The notes: generated from the sequence alone by a model not told the origin. Numbered from the stretch's first letter, positions 34,104-41,616 are shown. The stretch: DNA of 41,616 bases from Bacillota bacterium (GCA_023404715.1 JAEYAR010000123.1:1-41616); one strand, 5' to 3'. Program-made: numbers and translations.

Positions 34104-34132
34104 AGTATACGTCCGCCAAATCCCAATGTCTA
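34104..34132 (-). promoter_or_regulatory. Sigma-A promoter of the amino-acid transporter operon
   Basis: On the - strand TAGACA (34132-34127) and TATACT (34109-34104) are 17 bases apart, 18 bases ahead of the first start codon. The rest of 34133-34263 shows nothing recognisable. Confidence 0.7.
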
Positions 34133-34263
34133 ATAGTTCTTAAACATACGTTCTAATGCTCTATAGGCATAGAAAAGTGTGAATTACAGCCGCTACACGC
34201 TGTCTGGCAAGAGGATGGTGCGAAATGAATTGATGAATTAATATTGTGAGGGGCGCAATGAAA

Positions 34264-34302
34264 CGAGGCGGGAATCCGGCGCTTTTGCCGGCCCCCGCCT
34301 CG
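34264..34302 (-). terminator. Probable terminator of the flavodoxin-fold reductase gene
   Basis: CGAGGCGGG (34264-34272) pairs with CCCGCCTCG (34294-34302), and an inner CCGGC/GCCGG stem closes the loop. On the - strand the tail is TTTCATT, which is short. It lies about 110 bases after the gene. Confidence 0.55.
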
Positions 34303-34413
34303 CTTGACAGCTCGTGTTTTTTCTCATTTACCCAAGAGCGCCGCGCGCCAAAGCCTGTAACCGGAACATACTGGCGCATACGCAATGGACGTGAAGGCGT
34401 AGGACGCCAGCGA

Positions 34414-35040
34414 CTAGCGGATAAAATTCGTACGGAGCTTCGATTCCGCCTCCGGCTCCTCGATGCCCGCGGCGCGCCCGGCCTCGATGCAGCGCATCAG
34501 CCACGCCATGTTGCGGCCCAGTGTACGCATCGTCTGCAGCCCTTCCAGATCCTGGCGCACCTCGTCCGGCGTGTTGCCGTGCACCATGTTCCAGTATTGC
34601 GAGGAGACGATGGGCATCTGCGAAATCGTAAAGTACTTGTTCAGCTGGTCAAAAGCGGCGCTCGCGCCGCCCCGGCGGCAGCTGACGACCACCGCGCCAG
34701 GCTTGCGCGCAAAGCCCCTGCCCGCGTAGAAGAAGCGATCGAGGAAGGCGGTCATCATGCCGGACGCCGCCGCGTAGTGCACGGGCGACCCAAAGACGAA
34801 GCCGTCCGCCCCCTCCGCCAGATCGAGCGCCGCGTTCACGCCGTCGTCGTCAAAGACGCAGCGCCCCTTGCCCGCGCGTGCGCAGCCCCCGCAGCCGATG
34901 CAGCCGCGCACGGACTTCTTGCCGACCTGGAAGATCTCCGTATCAATCCTGGCCTTTTCAAGCGCCTTAGCCACCTCGCAAAGCGCCGTATAAGTGCAGC
35001 CCTTCTCGTTCGGGCTGCCGTTGATGAGCAAGACCTTCAT
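34414..35040 (-). CDS. Flavodoxin-fold NAD(P)H-dependent reductase
   Basis: This 208-residue protein begins MKVLLINGSPNEKGCTY, the FMN-binding start of the NADPH-dependent FMN reductase/iron-sulfur flavoprotein group. CIGCGGCARAGKGRCVFDDD near 47-66 gives a Cys cluster as in iron-sulfur flavoproteins, and VFGSPVHYAAASGMMTAFLDR near 82-102 completes the flavin site. It may reduce quinones, nitro compounds or disulfides. GGGGAGGT lies ahead of the start. It stands between a DJ-1-like gene and the transporter operon. Confidence 0.88.
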   Translation of the reverse strand: MKVLLINGSPNEKGCTYTALCEVAKALEKARIDTEIFQVGKKSVRGCIGCGGCARAGKGRCVFDDDGVNAALDLAEGADGFVFGSPVHYAAASGMMTAFLDRFFYAGRGFARKPGAVVVSCRRGGASAAFDQLNKYFTISQMPIVSSQYWNMVHGNTPDEVRQDLEGLQTMRTLGRNMAWLMRCIEAGRAAGIEEPEAESKLRTNFIR

Positions 35041-35124
35041 GCAAGCTTACCTCCCCGTTTATCCTCTGACGATGTTATGACCGCATGCCCGGTCGTATGC
35101 GCGTAGCTCGCCGTGCGTCCCCCC

Positions 35125-35748
35125 TCAGGCGAGATCTTTTCCGAAGGAACACGGCCAAACATCCAGGCCCAGCGCGCGCCCAAAGGCCAACGCCCACTCC
35201 CGAAACTTCCAGCCTACGGCGGTCAGTATATTGTCCTCTAGCACGTAGTCGATCTCCGCCTCGCCGCGCTCCGCCATTGCCTCCATGTCCTTCACGTCGA
35301 TCAGCCCCCGCATCTGCTCCGCGGAAAGGCGCATCTTCGGATCCGATAAAAACCACTCGCGCTCCACGCCCGCTACGAACCGCGTATCTCCCATAATGCT
35401 CGCCTTACACAAAACCATGGGCCCTGACGAGATCGCCGCGATCAGCTTTTTCTTCGCATGAAAGCGGCGGATGAGGGCATGTAGTTGCGCATCCGCAAAG
35501 TTATGGTACAGCCCCTCCGCGTAGCTTCCCGTGATCACCAGGGAGTCGCAGGCATCCACGTCGCAGTCGGCGAACGCCTCGTCCGCTACGGCCTGCATGC
35601 CCTCCTCGCAGCGTAAGGACGCGAGCGACGAAGCGATAAATGTAACCGGCTTCTCGGCGAGCGCGAGCACTTCCATCAGCACGGAGATCTCATAGTTGCA
35701 AAAGTGCGGAAACAGGACGATCGCCGTCTTCGGACTGTCAACACCCAT
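35125..35748 (-). CDS. DJ-1/PfpI-family protein without the nucleophilic Cys
   Basis: This 207-residue protein begins with TAIVLFPHFCNYEISVLMEVL, where the conserved Glu of the nucleophile elbow sits. At the elbow itself, AAISSGPMVLCKA near 106-118 has Ser where the family has Cys in AIC-x-GP. A nearby Cys (VLC) is six residues further on. The Ser codon is TCG at that place, so the change is real in this sequence. It could act as a binding protein or chaperone rather than as a hydrolase. AAAGGAAG lies ahead of the start. Function in this family is varied. Confidence 0.85.
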   Translation of the reverse strand: MGVDSPKTAIVLFPHFCNYEISVLMEVLALAEKPVTFIASSLASLRCEEGMQAVADEAFADCDVDACDSLVITGSYAEGLYHNFADAQLHALIRRFHAKKKLIAAISSGPMVLCKASIMGDTRFVAGVEREWFLSDPKMRLSAEQMRGLIDVKDMEAMAERGEAEIDYVLEDNILTAVGWKFREWALAFGRALGLDVWPCSFGKDLA

Positions 35749-35785
35749 AAAACCGCTTCCTTTCTTCGGCCTGCATATCTGTTTT

Positions 35786-35794
35786 ATTATACCA
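35786..35794 (-). promoter_or_regulatory. Extended -10 promoter of the DJ-1-like gene
   Basis: On the - strand TGGTATAAT (35794-35786) gives a consensus -10 with the TGn extension. No good -35 is seen. The start codon is 38 bases downstream. Confidence 0.55.
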
Positions 35795-35818
35795 CGATCC
35801 GCCGCCGCCCGCCATCCG

Positions 35819-36529
35819 TCAATCCAGAATCCTGCCGTCGGTCGATAAAGTGACGACCTGCCAGGGGATGAACTTGCCGCTATCCTTTAAGGCGGTCTTT
35901 GCCGCGCTTTCCAGACCGCCGCAGCATGGCACCTCCATGCGTACGACTGTGACGCCCCGGATGTCGTTCTCCCGGATGATGGCCGTCAGCTTTTCCGCGT
36001 ATTCCACCGGATCGAGCTTCGGGCAGCCCACGAGCGTGATATGCCCCTTCATAAACCGCTCGTGAAAGCCGGCGTAGGCGTAGGCGGTGCAGTCGGCGGC
36101 GATCAGCAGCCTTGCGCCGTCGAAATACGGCGCGTTCACCGGCGCCAGCCGGATCTGCACCGGCCACTGCGAAAGGCGGCTTTGCAACGCAGGGTCCCCG
36201 GCGCTTTCGCCGGAAGCCTCCGCGCGGGCGAGCGCCTTCGCCTTTGTGCCGGGGCAGCCGCAGGGCAGCGCACCCGACTGCTTGCCCTTCGCGGCCTGCC
36301 GCGCCCTGACCGCCTCGTCGTCGTATGCGGCGGCCTCGCGCTCCACGATGGCGATCGCATCCGTCGGGCAGGCGGGAAGGCAATCCCCCAGCCCGTCGCA
36401 ATAGTCGTCCCGGATGAGCCTGGCCTTCCCGTCGATCATCTCGATGGCGCCTTCGTGACAAGCCGCGGCGCATGCCCCGCAGCCGTTGCACTTCTCCGCG
36501 TCGATGTGTATAATTTTACGCTTCATCAT
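35819..36529 (-). CDS. Ferredoxin-like 4Fe-4S protein with C-terminal domain
   Basis: This 236-residue protein has a first cluster motif CNGCGACAAACHEGA near 14-28 and a second, shortened motif CDGLGDCLPACP near 44-55 with C-x5-C-x3-C. The rest has PCGCPG, GCPKLDPVEYAEKL and EVPCCGGLESAAK, blocks typical of clostridial proteins of this kind. It probably carries electrons; its partner is not known. AGGAGG lies 6 bases before ATG 36529. It is divergent from a Crp/Fnr gene across a 114-base region with a palindrome, which suggests joint control. Confidence 0.88.
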   Translation of the reverse strand: MMKRKIIHIDAEKCNGCGACAAACHEGAIEMIDGKARLIRDDYCDGLGDCLPACPTDAIAIVEREAAAYDDEAVRARQAAKGKQSGALPCGCPGTKAKALARAEASGESAGDPALQSRLSQWPVQIRLAPVNAPYFDGARLLIAADCTAYAYAGFHERFMKGHITLVGCPKLDPVEYAEKLTAIIRENDIRGVTVVRMEVPCCGGLESAAKTALKDSGKFIPWQVVTLSTDGRILD

Positions 36530-36572
36530 TGAAAACCTCCTGATCGTCAGCGCTTGCCTGCGCAAATCTTAC

Positions 36573-36601
36573 TTGCCTTTACGGATGGATTATATTATAA
36601 T
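36573..36601 (+). promoter_or_regulatory. Promoter of the Crp/Fnr gene
   Basis: TTGCCT (36573-36578) and TATAAT (36596-36601) are 17 bases apart. The -10 element is inside the 17-bp palindrome at 36587-36603, so a protein bound there would block it. The gene starts 42 bases downstream. Confidence 0.65.
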
Positions 36602-36603
36602 CC
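36587..36603. promoter_or_regulatory. Perfect 17-bp palindrome, likely Crp/Fnr operator
   Basis: GGATTATATTATAATCC is a perfect inverted repeat with one central base. It sits between the divergent ferredoxin-like and Crp/Fnr genes and covers a -10 element for each strand. Position and symmetry fit an operator of the Crp/Fnr protein itself. Confidence 0.6.
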
Positions 36604-36643
36604 GAGCCATAAAGCTGTTGTAAAAACAACGGAGGGATTTCTT

Positions 36644-37318
36644 TTGAACGAATTTTTGCCCATCATCCGTCAAGCGTCCATCTTTAGCGGCATCCACGCG
36701 GATGCGCTCGCACCCATGCTGCGCTGCCTCGACGCCAAGAGCGTCGGCTTTGCGAAGGGCGAAACCATTCTGCACGAAGGCGACACGGTGGAGTCGGTCG
36801 GCCTCCTGCTAACCGGCGGCGCTCTGGCCGTGCAGGAGGATTACTGGGGAAACCGCAACCTGATCGCGCACATCGCGCCGGGGCAGCTCTTCGCAGAGGC
36901 CTTTGCCTGCTCCCCCGGCGCGGCGCTAAGCCTCAGCGTCGTCGCCGACGTGCCGTCCCGGATCCTCTTTCTGAACGTCGGGCGCGTTTTGACGCTCTGC
37001 CCTGCGGGCTGCGCGCACCACAGCCGCGTAATCCGCAATCTTCTCTCCGACCTCGCGGCCAAAAACCTGCGGCTGAGCGAAAAGCTCACACATATGGGGC
37101 AGCGTACCACGCGCGCAAAGCTGCTCTCCTACCTATCCGCCGAGGCGCGGCGGCATGGCGCCGCCGCATTCGACATCCCCTTTTCCCGTCAACAGCTGGC
37201 CGATTACCTCTCGGTCGACCGTAGCGCCCTATCCGCCGAGCTCGGCAGAATGCGCGATGAGGGGATCCTCGCCTTTCAAAAGAACCATTTTGTCCTGATC
37301 GGCGCGCACGGCCGGTGA
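36644..37318 (+). CDS. Crp/Fnr-family transcriptional regulator
   Basis: This 224-residue protein has an N-terminal cyclic-nucleotide-binding-like domain (about 5-125) with LHEGDTVESVGLLLTGG, and a C-terminal helix-turn-helix near 168-195 with FSRQQLADYLSVDRSALSAEL. The N-terminal part shows no Cys set for an iron-sulfur cluster as in FNR, so the effector may be a small molecule or haem. The start is TTG 36644, with GGAGGG 7 bases upstream. Its neighbour, a ferredoxin-like gene, is the probable target. Confidence 0.92.
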   Translation: MNEFLPIIRQASIFSGIHADALAPMLRCLDAKSVGFAKGETILHEGDTVESVGLLLTGGALAVQEDYWGNRNLIAHIAPGQLFAEAFACSPGAALSLSVVADVPSRILFLNVGRVLTLCPAGCAHHSRVIRNLLSDLAAKNLRLSEKLTHMGQRTTRAKLLSYLSAEARRHGAAAFDIPFSRQQLADYLSVDRSALSAELGRMRDEGILAFQKNHFVLIGAHGR

Positions 37319-37363
37319 GGTTGCCGCTGCATATCGTTCTTTCCACCGGCCATAGCGCCCCTG

Positions 37364-39226
37364 TCAATCCCCGTCCGTGAGCCATTCGCGATAGAGCGCC
37401 TCGATACATTGTTCAAGCCGGTCCTTCTCCCCGCACAGCCGGCTCATTTCGGAAAAATCAGCCTTTGCTATATCCGCCTCGATTCGTGCGTTCACCTCAC
37501 CGAGCTGCGCTTCCGCATCGCTGATTCGGGTTTCGATCGGGGCCTCCTGCTTTTGCGGGGCCTGCTTGCCCCCCGCCTGTTTTATCCGCCGCGCTTTCTT
37601 TTTGGGGGCGGCTTCCCGCGCGGCCTCTTTTCGATGGCGCGCCTCAAGATATGCCTCGAAATTGCCCTCAAATGGAACGATCGCGCCGTCCTCCATGCTC
37701 CATACCTTGGTAGCGAACTTGTTCAAGAAGTATCTGTCATGCGAGACGAAGAGCATCGTCCCGTCAAAGTCTGTCAACGCGTTTTCGATCCATTCCCGCG
37801 AAGCGATGTCGAGGTGGTTCGTCGGCTCGTCGAGCAACAGGAAATTGACGCTGCGCTGCATCAAGATACAGAGCTTCAACCGGCTCTTTTCACCGCCTGA
37901 AAGCGTACCAACCTTTTTCAGGACGTCGTCCGCCCTGAAATGAAATCCCGCCAAAATGCCTCTCGCCTTCTCTACCGATAAGCCGAATTCAAGGCACAGC
38001 GTCTCCAAAACGGTCGCCTCTTCGTTCTCAAATTCAATATTCTGCGGCATATAGGCGGGTTTCGCGCTGACGCTCATCTTGATTTCGCCGCTATCGGGCC
38101 GCTCTTCGTTCATCAGTATCTTGAGCAGCGTTGTCTTTCCACAGCCATTCTCCCCGACGAGCGCAATGCGGTCATATCTGCTGATTTTTGCGTCCGCGTC
38201 GCGCAAAAGGGCCTTGGCGCCGTAGCTTTTGCAGACGCAATCAAATGAAACCATCTCTTTTGCGGCATATCCGCCGCTGCCAAACTGCGCCGAGAGCGAC
38301 CGGGCCGTAACCGGCTTATCGACCTTATCCATTTGTTCAATGCGTCTTTCCATCGCAAGCGCCCGCTTGGCCAAGCCAGCGTTTGAAGGGTTGATCTGCG
38401 CCCACACGCGCTGGCGCTTGATCGCCTCCTCAAGCCGGCCGATCTCGCGCTGTTGCTGTTTGTATCGCTCGGCCTGGGTCAGAAAACGACGCTTCCGCTC
38501 TTCCACATAGAACGAATAATTCCCCGCGTAAAAATGCGCTTTCCCGTCTTCGATCTCCATGATCCGCGTCACTACGCGATCCAAGAACGCCCTGTCATGC
38601 GATATCGTAACGACCGTTCCGCGAAATTCGCGCAAGAAGTTTTCAAGCCACTCGATCGACGTCAGGTCGAGGTGGTTCGTCGGCTCGTCGAGCAAAAGGA
38701 TGTCGCAGTCCCGCAGGAGGATCCGCGCCAGATTCACGCGCGTCTTTTCGCCGCCGCTCAGCCGGTCAAAAGCGTTTGCCCGCATCGTCTGGCTGATACG
38801 CATCCCGCGGCATACTTTATCCAGCTTTACCTCCGTCTCGTATCCGCCGAGCCGTTCATAGGCCTCCATCAGCCGCCCGTATCGCGAAAGGCCCGCAGGG
38901 GTCGCGTCCCCTTCCAATCTTTTCATCTCGGTATAGATGCCCGTGACCTCCTGAAATGACGAACGTAAGATATCCTCCACGGTATCCTTCTCGCCGAACG
39001 CAGGAATCTGCGCGAGCATCTCCACCCTTTTGCCCGACGCCTTGATCAGGCTGCCGCTTTCGTAAGGCTCCTCCCCGATGATGATCTTAAACAGCGTGGT
39101 TTTACCGGACCCGTTTTTCCCCAGTAGGCCGATCTTTTCACCGCTGAAAATTTCAAACGTAATCCCATCGATTACATGATGAGCGCCGTAATAATGGTGC
39201 AACGCATAGGCCGCCAGATCGATCAT
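37364..39226 (-). CDS. ABC-F family ATPase (Uup/YdiF-like)
   Basis: The 620-residue protein has two ABC domains and no membrane helix. Walker A motifs are GKNGSGKTT (36-44) and GENGCGKTT near 350; signatures are LSGGEKTRVNLARIL and LSGGEKSRLKLCILM; both Walker B motifs read LLLDEPTNHLD. A charged linker (about 240-310) separates the domains, and a C-terminal Lys-rich coiled coil (about 530-620) is like that of Uup. ABC-F proteins act on the ribosome, and some give antibiotic resistance. The start has AAAGGAG 10 bases upstream, which is part of a long hairpin. A 74-codon ORF and terminator-like stem precede it. Confidence 0.93.
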   Translation of the reverse strand: MIDLAAYALHHYYGAHHVIDGITFEIFSGEKIGLLGKNGSGKTTLFKIIIGEEPYESGSLIKASGKRVEMLAQIPAFGEKDTVEDILRSSFQEVTGIYTEMKRLEGDATPAGLSRYGRLMEAYERLGGYETEVKLDKVCRGMRISQTMRANAFDRLSGGEKTRVNLARILLRDCDILLLDEPTNHLDLTSIEWLENFLREFRGTVVTISHDRAFLDRVVTRIMEIEDGKAHFYAGNYSFYVEERKRRFLTQAERYKQQQREIGRLEEAIKRQRVWAQINPSNAGLAKRALAMERRIEQMDKVDKPVTARSLSAQFGSGGYAAKEMVSFDCVCKSYGAKALLRDADAKISRYDRIALVGENGCGKTTLLKILMNEERPDSGEIKMSVSAKPAYMPQNIEFENEEATVLETLCLEFGLSVEKARGILAGFHFRADDVLKKVGTLSGGEKSRLKLCILMQRSVNFLLLDEPTNHLDIASREWIENALTDFDGTMLFVSHDRYFLNKFATKVWSMEDGAIVPFEGNFEAYLEARHRKEAAREAAPKKKARRIKQAGGKQAPQKQEAPIETRISDAEAQLGEVNARIEADIAKADFSEMSRLCGEKDRLEQCIEALYREWLTDGD

Positions 39227-39234
39227 GACAAATA

Positions 39235-39311
39235 CGCTCCTTTACATTTGGACATAAAAATGCCCTGCGCAGACGTTTTGACTGCACAGGGCGCCCAAAC
39301 ATAAAGGAGCG
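39235..39311 (-). promoter_or_regulatory. Attenuator hairpin ahead of the ABC-F gene
   Basis: Read as - strand RNA, outer arm P (39311-39295) pairs with Q (39251-39235) at 15 of 17 positions. Inside, 39292-39282 pairs with 39272-39262 over 11 bp with one G-U, followed by ATTTTTATG. The inner stem plus T-run looks like a terminator. Arm Q contains the ribosome binding site AAAGGAG (39243-39237) of the ABC-F gene, so the outer stem hides it. Arm P begins 3 bases after the stop codon of the upstream ORF. Confidence 0.75.
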
Positions 39312-39314
39312 GTG

Positions 39315-39539
39315 CTACGCCGCTATTTCACGTGGCGACAGGCATTCAAAACAATCTTGATTCTCAAAATGGGCAGACGGATCCCCCGACATGGCGGTAT
39401 TGTCCGCGAGTTGGCGGTTTACGCTCGCCAAAAGGGCAGATTGACCCCTTGAATCGATCATCTTGAATGTGTACCGGCGCACGATATCGCTGCCAGGAAA
39501 CAGCTCAGAGCGCAGTTGCATCCCAAAAGAATTGTTCAT
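39315..39539 (-). CDS. Upstream ORF of the ABC-F gene, possible regulatory leader
   Basis: This 74-residue ORF has a good ribosome binding site (AAAGGTGG, 8 bases before ATG 39539) and a consensus-like promoter 36 bases ahead of its start. I do not recognise the protein. It begins MNNSFGMQLRSELFPGSDIV and later has DSRGQSALLASVNRQLA; its C-terminal part has two Cys in DCFEC. Its stop codon sits next to the attenuator hairpin, so a ribosome at its end would open the outer stem. It may act as a leader whose translation senses ribosome-targeting drugs. Such leaders are usually shorter. Confidence 0.65.
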   Translation of the reverse strand: MNNSFGMQLRSELFPGSDIVRRYTFKMIDSRGQSALLASVNRQLADNTAMSGDPSAHFENQDCFECLSPREIAA

Positions 39540-39574
39540 GCTTGTCACCACCTTTCTCATAAAATCTATATACG

Positions 39575-39603
39575 ATTCTACCGGATTTCGAGGTGAAAGT
39601 CAA
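39575..39603 (-). promoter_or_regulatory. Sigma-A promoter of the ABC-F transcript
   Basis: On the - strand TTGACT (39603-39598) and TAGAAT (39580-39575) are 17 bases apart, each one mismatch from consensus. Transcription should begin near 39568, giving a leader of about 340 bases before the ABC-F start. Confidence 0.8.
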
Positions 39604-39666
39604 TCGAAACTTTCATAGTATCCTTCTCTATTCAACGAACACAAAAATCGTGGGTGCATCCGCGTC

Positions 39667-40059
39667 TCAGTCCAACAAACCTTTCTCCTTGAGATCAGCA
39701 AAAATCAACCGATCGACAGGGGATACGGCCGTAATATCCGCGGTTGTAAGCCAAACGATTTCAGCGATCTCGGACGCGGCTTGCAATTCCCCGGTATGCT
39801 TCGCCGTATAACATGTCATCCTGACCTTTATGCCGCCCGCTTTTCCATGCGCCTGCGCTTCAAATACGCCATATAGCGCAGCCGAGGACGGAATAATATT
39901 TACGCTGAGTTCTTCTTTTACTTCGCGAACAAGCGTCTCTATATCGGTCTCATCGTTTTCGCGTTTCCCGCCGGGAAGATAATACGTATCCTTCCCTTTA
40001 GAGCGCGTGCTCAGGATTTTCTGATCCTTCAAATACAGATAAGCCACCTTGTCGATCAT
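39667..40059 (-). CDS. NUDIX hydrolase
   Basis: This 130-residue protein has a complete NUDIX box, GGKRENDETDIETLVREVKEEL near 30-51, with the metal-binding REVKEE at its end. It hydrolyses a nucleoside diphosphate linked to another group; the substrate cannot be predicted. LPGGKRE, with the preceding TYYLPGG, resembles MutT-like clean-up enzymes. The ribosome binding site is weak (GGGAGAGG at 14 bases). It is not clearly in an operon with its neighbours. Confidence 0.9.
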   Translation of the reverse strand: MIDKVAYLYLKDQKILSTRSKGKDTYYLPGGKRENDETDIETLVREVKEELSVNIIPSSAALYGVFEAQAHGKAGGIKVRMTCYTAKHTGELQAASEIAEIVWLTTADITAVSPVDRLIFADLKEKGLLD

Positions 40060-40148
40060 TTTCGCTTCAACGCCTCTCCCTTAAAATATGACGCAAAACG
40101 CCGCATATACATAGGGCAGCAGCTATCGCCCGCATATCCAGCCGCCGT

Positions 40149-40898
40149 CTACGCGGTGCCCAAAAACGCGCGCATCTGCGGGCAGGCGCCGCCGCCCATC
40201 ACGCGCTCGGGCTCGCCCTCGTCCACGACTACGCCGCCCTCCATGAAGATCACGCGGTCGGCCACCTCGCGGGCAAAGCCCATCTCATGCGTGACCACGA
40301 CCATCGTGCGGCGCTCGCGCGCCAGATCGCGCATGACGCTCAGCACCTCCTGGGTGAGCCGCGGGTCCAGCGCGCTCGTCGGCTCGTCAAAGCAGAGGAT
40401 TTCCGGCCCTAGCGCCAGCGCCCGCGCGATGGCTACGCGCTGTTGCTGGCCGCCGGAGAGCTGGCAAGGGTATTGATCCGCCTTATCGGACAGGCCGACC
40501 TTCGCAAGCAGCGCCCGCGCCTGGTCCCGCGCCTCGCGGCGGCTTTTCCCCAGCACGTGAATTTGCGCCTCGGTGAGGTTGCGCAGCACCGAAAAGTGCG
40601 GAAACAGGTTAAACTGCTGAAAGACCATGCCCATCTTACGCAGGATGCGGCGAATCTCGCGCTCCGGCGGGTAGACCGCGCGTCCATCCGCTCCGCTTCG
40701 CACGAGCGTCTCCCCCGCGACGGTGACGCTTCCCCGGTCCACCAGCTCCAGATGGTTCAGGCAGCGCAGGAACGTGGATTTGCCGCTGCCCGAGGGGCCG
40801 ATGATCGCGACCACCTCGCCCTTTTCTACATGGGCGTCGATCCCCTTGAGGACCGCCTGCCCGTTAAAGCCCTTGTAAACGCCCTCTGCTCGGAGCAT
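40149..40898 (-). CDS. Amino-acid ABC transporter ATPase (second system)
   Basis: This 249-residue ATPase is of the GlnQ/HisP type. Walker A is GPSGSGKST near 34, the Q loop VFQQFNLFPH near 92, the signature LSGGQQQRVAIARAL near 144 and Walker B ILCFDEPTSALDPR near 164. VVTHEMGFAREVADRVIFMEGG follows. It is related to but separate from the ATPase at 32388-33152. It follows the permease by 16 bases. No binding-protein gene is seen downstream, so it is probably upstream, beyond the window. Confidence 0.94.
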   Translation of the reverse strand: MLRAEGVYKGFNGQAVLKGIDAHVEKGEVVAIIGPSGSGKSTFLRCLNHLELVDRGSVTVAGETLVRSGADGRAVYPPEREIRRILRKMGMVFQQFNLFPHFSVLRNLTEAQIHVLGKSRREARDQARALLAKVGLSDKADQYPCQLSGGQQQRVAIARALALGPEILCFDEPTSALDPRLTQEVLSVMRDLARERRTMVVVTHEMGFAREVADRVIFMEGGVVVDEGEPERVMGGGACPQMRAFLGTA

Positions 40899-40914
40899 TT
40901 GCGACCGTCTCCCC

Positions 40915-41577
40915 TTACTTATAATAGTCGAGCTTCTTCTCCGTCCACTGGAAGAAGCAGGTGACGAGGAAGTTCATCAGCAGGTAAAAAGCGCCCGCGA
41001 CGAACAGCGGCTCGATGGAGGCCGTACGCGAGGCCTCGTTCTTCGCCGCCCGGAAAAGCTCGCCCACCGCGATGACCGTCGCCAGCGACGTATCCTTGAC
41101 CAGCGTGATGACCTCGTTGCTGACCGGCTGCAGGATGCGCTTGATCGCTTGTGGCAGCACGATGCGGAAAAACGTCTGTACGTGCGTAAAGCCTAGCACC
41201 TTGCCCGCCTCGTATTGCCCCTGCGGAATGGACTGGATGCCGCCGCGATAAATCTCCGCGAAATATGCCGCGTAATTGAGCGAGAATGCGACGATGGTGG
41301 AGACGAACCGGTCGATATTGATCCCCAGCAGCCCCGGCAGAATAAAGTGCACGGTGATGATTTGAAGCATCAGGGGCGTTCCGCGCATGACGAGGATGTA
41401 GAGCGCCACCGGCCCAGAGACGGCGCGGCGCCTGGACATGCGCCCGAGCGCGACGAACAGCCCCAGCGGCAAAGAGAAGAGCAGCGTCCAGAAAAAAATA
41501 GAGAGCGTGGTGCCCATGCCGTCCAGCAGCACGGCGAGCAATTTTTGCATCTTCTGCGGGTCTGTGAAGTAGACCAA
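40915..41577 (-). CDS. Amino-acid ABC transporter permease (second system)
   Basis: This is a 220-residue membrane protein of the HisM/GlnP type. YILVMRGTPLMLQI near 61-74 and the contact loop QSIPQGQYEAGKVLGFTHVQTF with the EA-x3-G pattern near 119 are typical, as is VKDTSLATVIAVGEL. The start is TTG 41577, with AAAGGAG 9 bases upstream. A preceding gene, probably the binding protein, would lie right of the window end. Confidence 0.92.
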   Translation of the reverse strand: MVYFTDPQKMQKLLAVLLDGMGTTLSIFFWTLLFSLPLGLFVALGRMSRRRAVSGPVALYILVMRGTPLMLQIITVHFILPGLLGINIDRFVSTIVAFSLNYAAYFAEIYRGGIQSIPQGQYEAGKVLGFTHVQTFFRIVLPQAIKRILQPVSNEVITLVKDTSLATVIAVGELFRAAKNEASRTASIEPLFVAGAFYLLMNFLVTCFFQWTEKKLDYYK

Positions 41578-41616
41578 ATGAAGAAACTCCTTTCGTGCAG
41601 ACGCGGGGTCTGGGGG

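Noticed and set aside
34161..34385. 74-codon - strand frame between the reductase and transporter operon
   Set aside because: There is no SD, it runs across the terminator hairpin at 34264-34302, and the composition is not protein-like.

Overview
The window is about 41.6 kb of GC-rich bacterial chromosome. The best fit is a Gram-positive anaerobe of the class Clostridia, perhaps near Christensenellales. That placement is an inference from gene content: an Mrp/Mbh-type antiporter operon, an archaeal/clostridial-type AspRS, a YkvI-like protein, BcrA-type ABC genes, strong GGAGG ribosome binding sites and sigma-A-like promoters. I see no tRNA, rRNA, CRISPR array, prophage or intact insertion sequence.

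Layout. Positions 1-210 are a ~36-bp tandem repeat just before a class I fumarate hydratase beta-subunit gene (240-791). Positions 1041-10427 are one long + strand operon in the order mrpE, mrpF, mrpG, an MbhD-like gene, an MbhE-MrpB fusion, mrpC and four large proton-antiporter-like subunits. This follows the antiporter half of membrane-bound hydrogenase (Mbh) operons, but no hydrogenase or other redox subunit is present. A bidirectional terminator separates it from two - strand genes for secreted Cys/His repeat proteins (10474-12216). Positions 12417-19075 (+) carry a UvrA-like ATPase that appears to lack the UvrB-binding segment, a methyltransferase, and a two-component/ABC-transporter cassette of the antibiotic-response type.

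Positions 19087-27157 (-) hold housekeeping genes: a metallophosphoesterase, a coiled-coil protein, coaD, rsmD, a membrane protein, 5-formyl-THF cyclo-ligase, alr, a YkvI-like protein and aspS. In front of aspS is what looks like a ribosome-mediated transcription attenuator. A 17-residue leader peptide with three consecutive Asp codons is followed by competing RNA arms and an intrinsic terminator. Positions 27158-29302 look like a scar: an IS30 transposase remnant, an intact MATE exporter and the C-terminal remnant of a flavoprotein.

Positions 29306-34132 (-) are an apparent operon with a small conserved-looking protein, a polar amino-acid ABC transporter (permease, ATPase, binding protein), a secreted DUF362-cyclophilin-like fusion and a YraQ/ArsP-type permease. 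Next come a flavodoxin-fold reductase, a DJ-1-like protein with Ser at the usual nucleophile position, and a ferredoxin-like gene divergent from a Crp/Fnr regulator. A perfect 17-bp palindrome lies between the last two. Positions 37364-39603 (-) hold an ABC-F ATPase gene behind a 74-codon upstream ORF and a long hairpin that contains both a terminator-like stem and the ribosome binding site. The end of the window has a NUDIX hydrolase and the ATPase and permease of a second amino-acid ABC transporter.

The two most interesting elements are the apparent translation-coupled leaders of aspS and of the ABC-F gene, followed by the redox-free Mbh-like antiporter operon.
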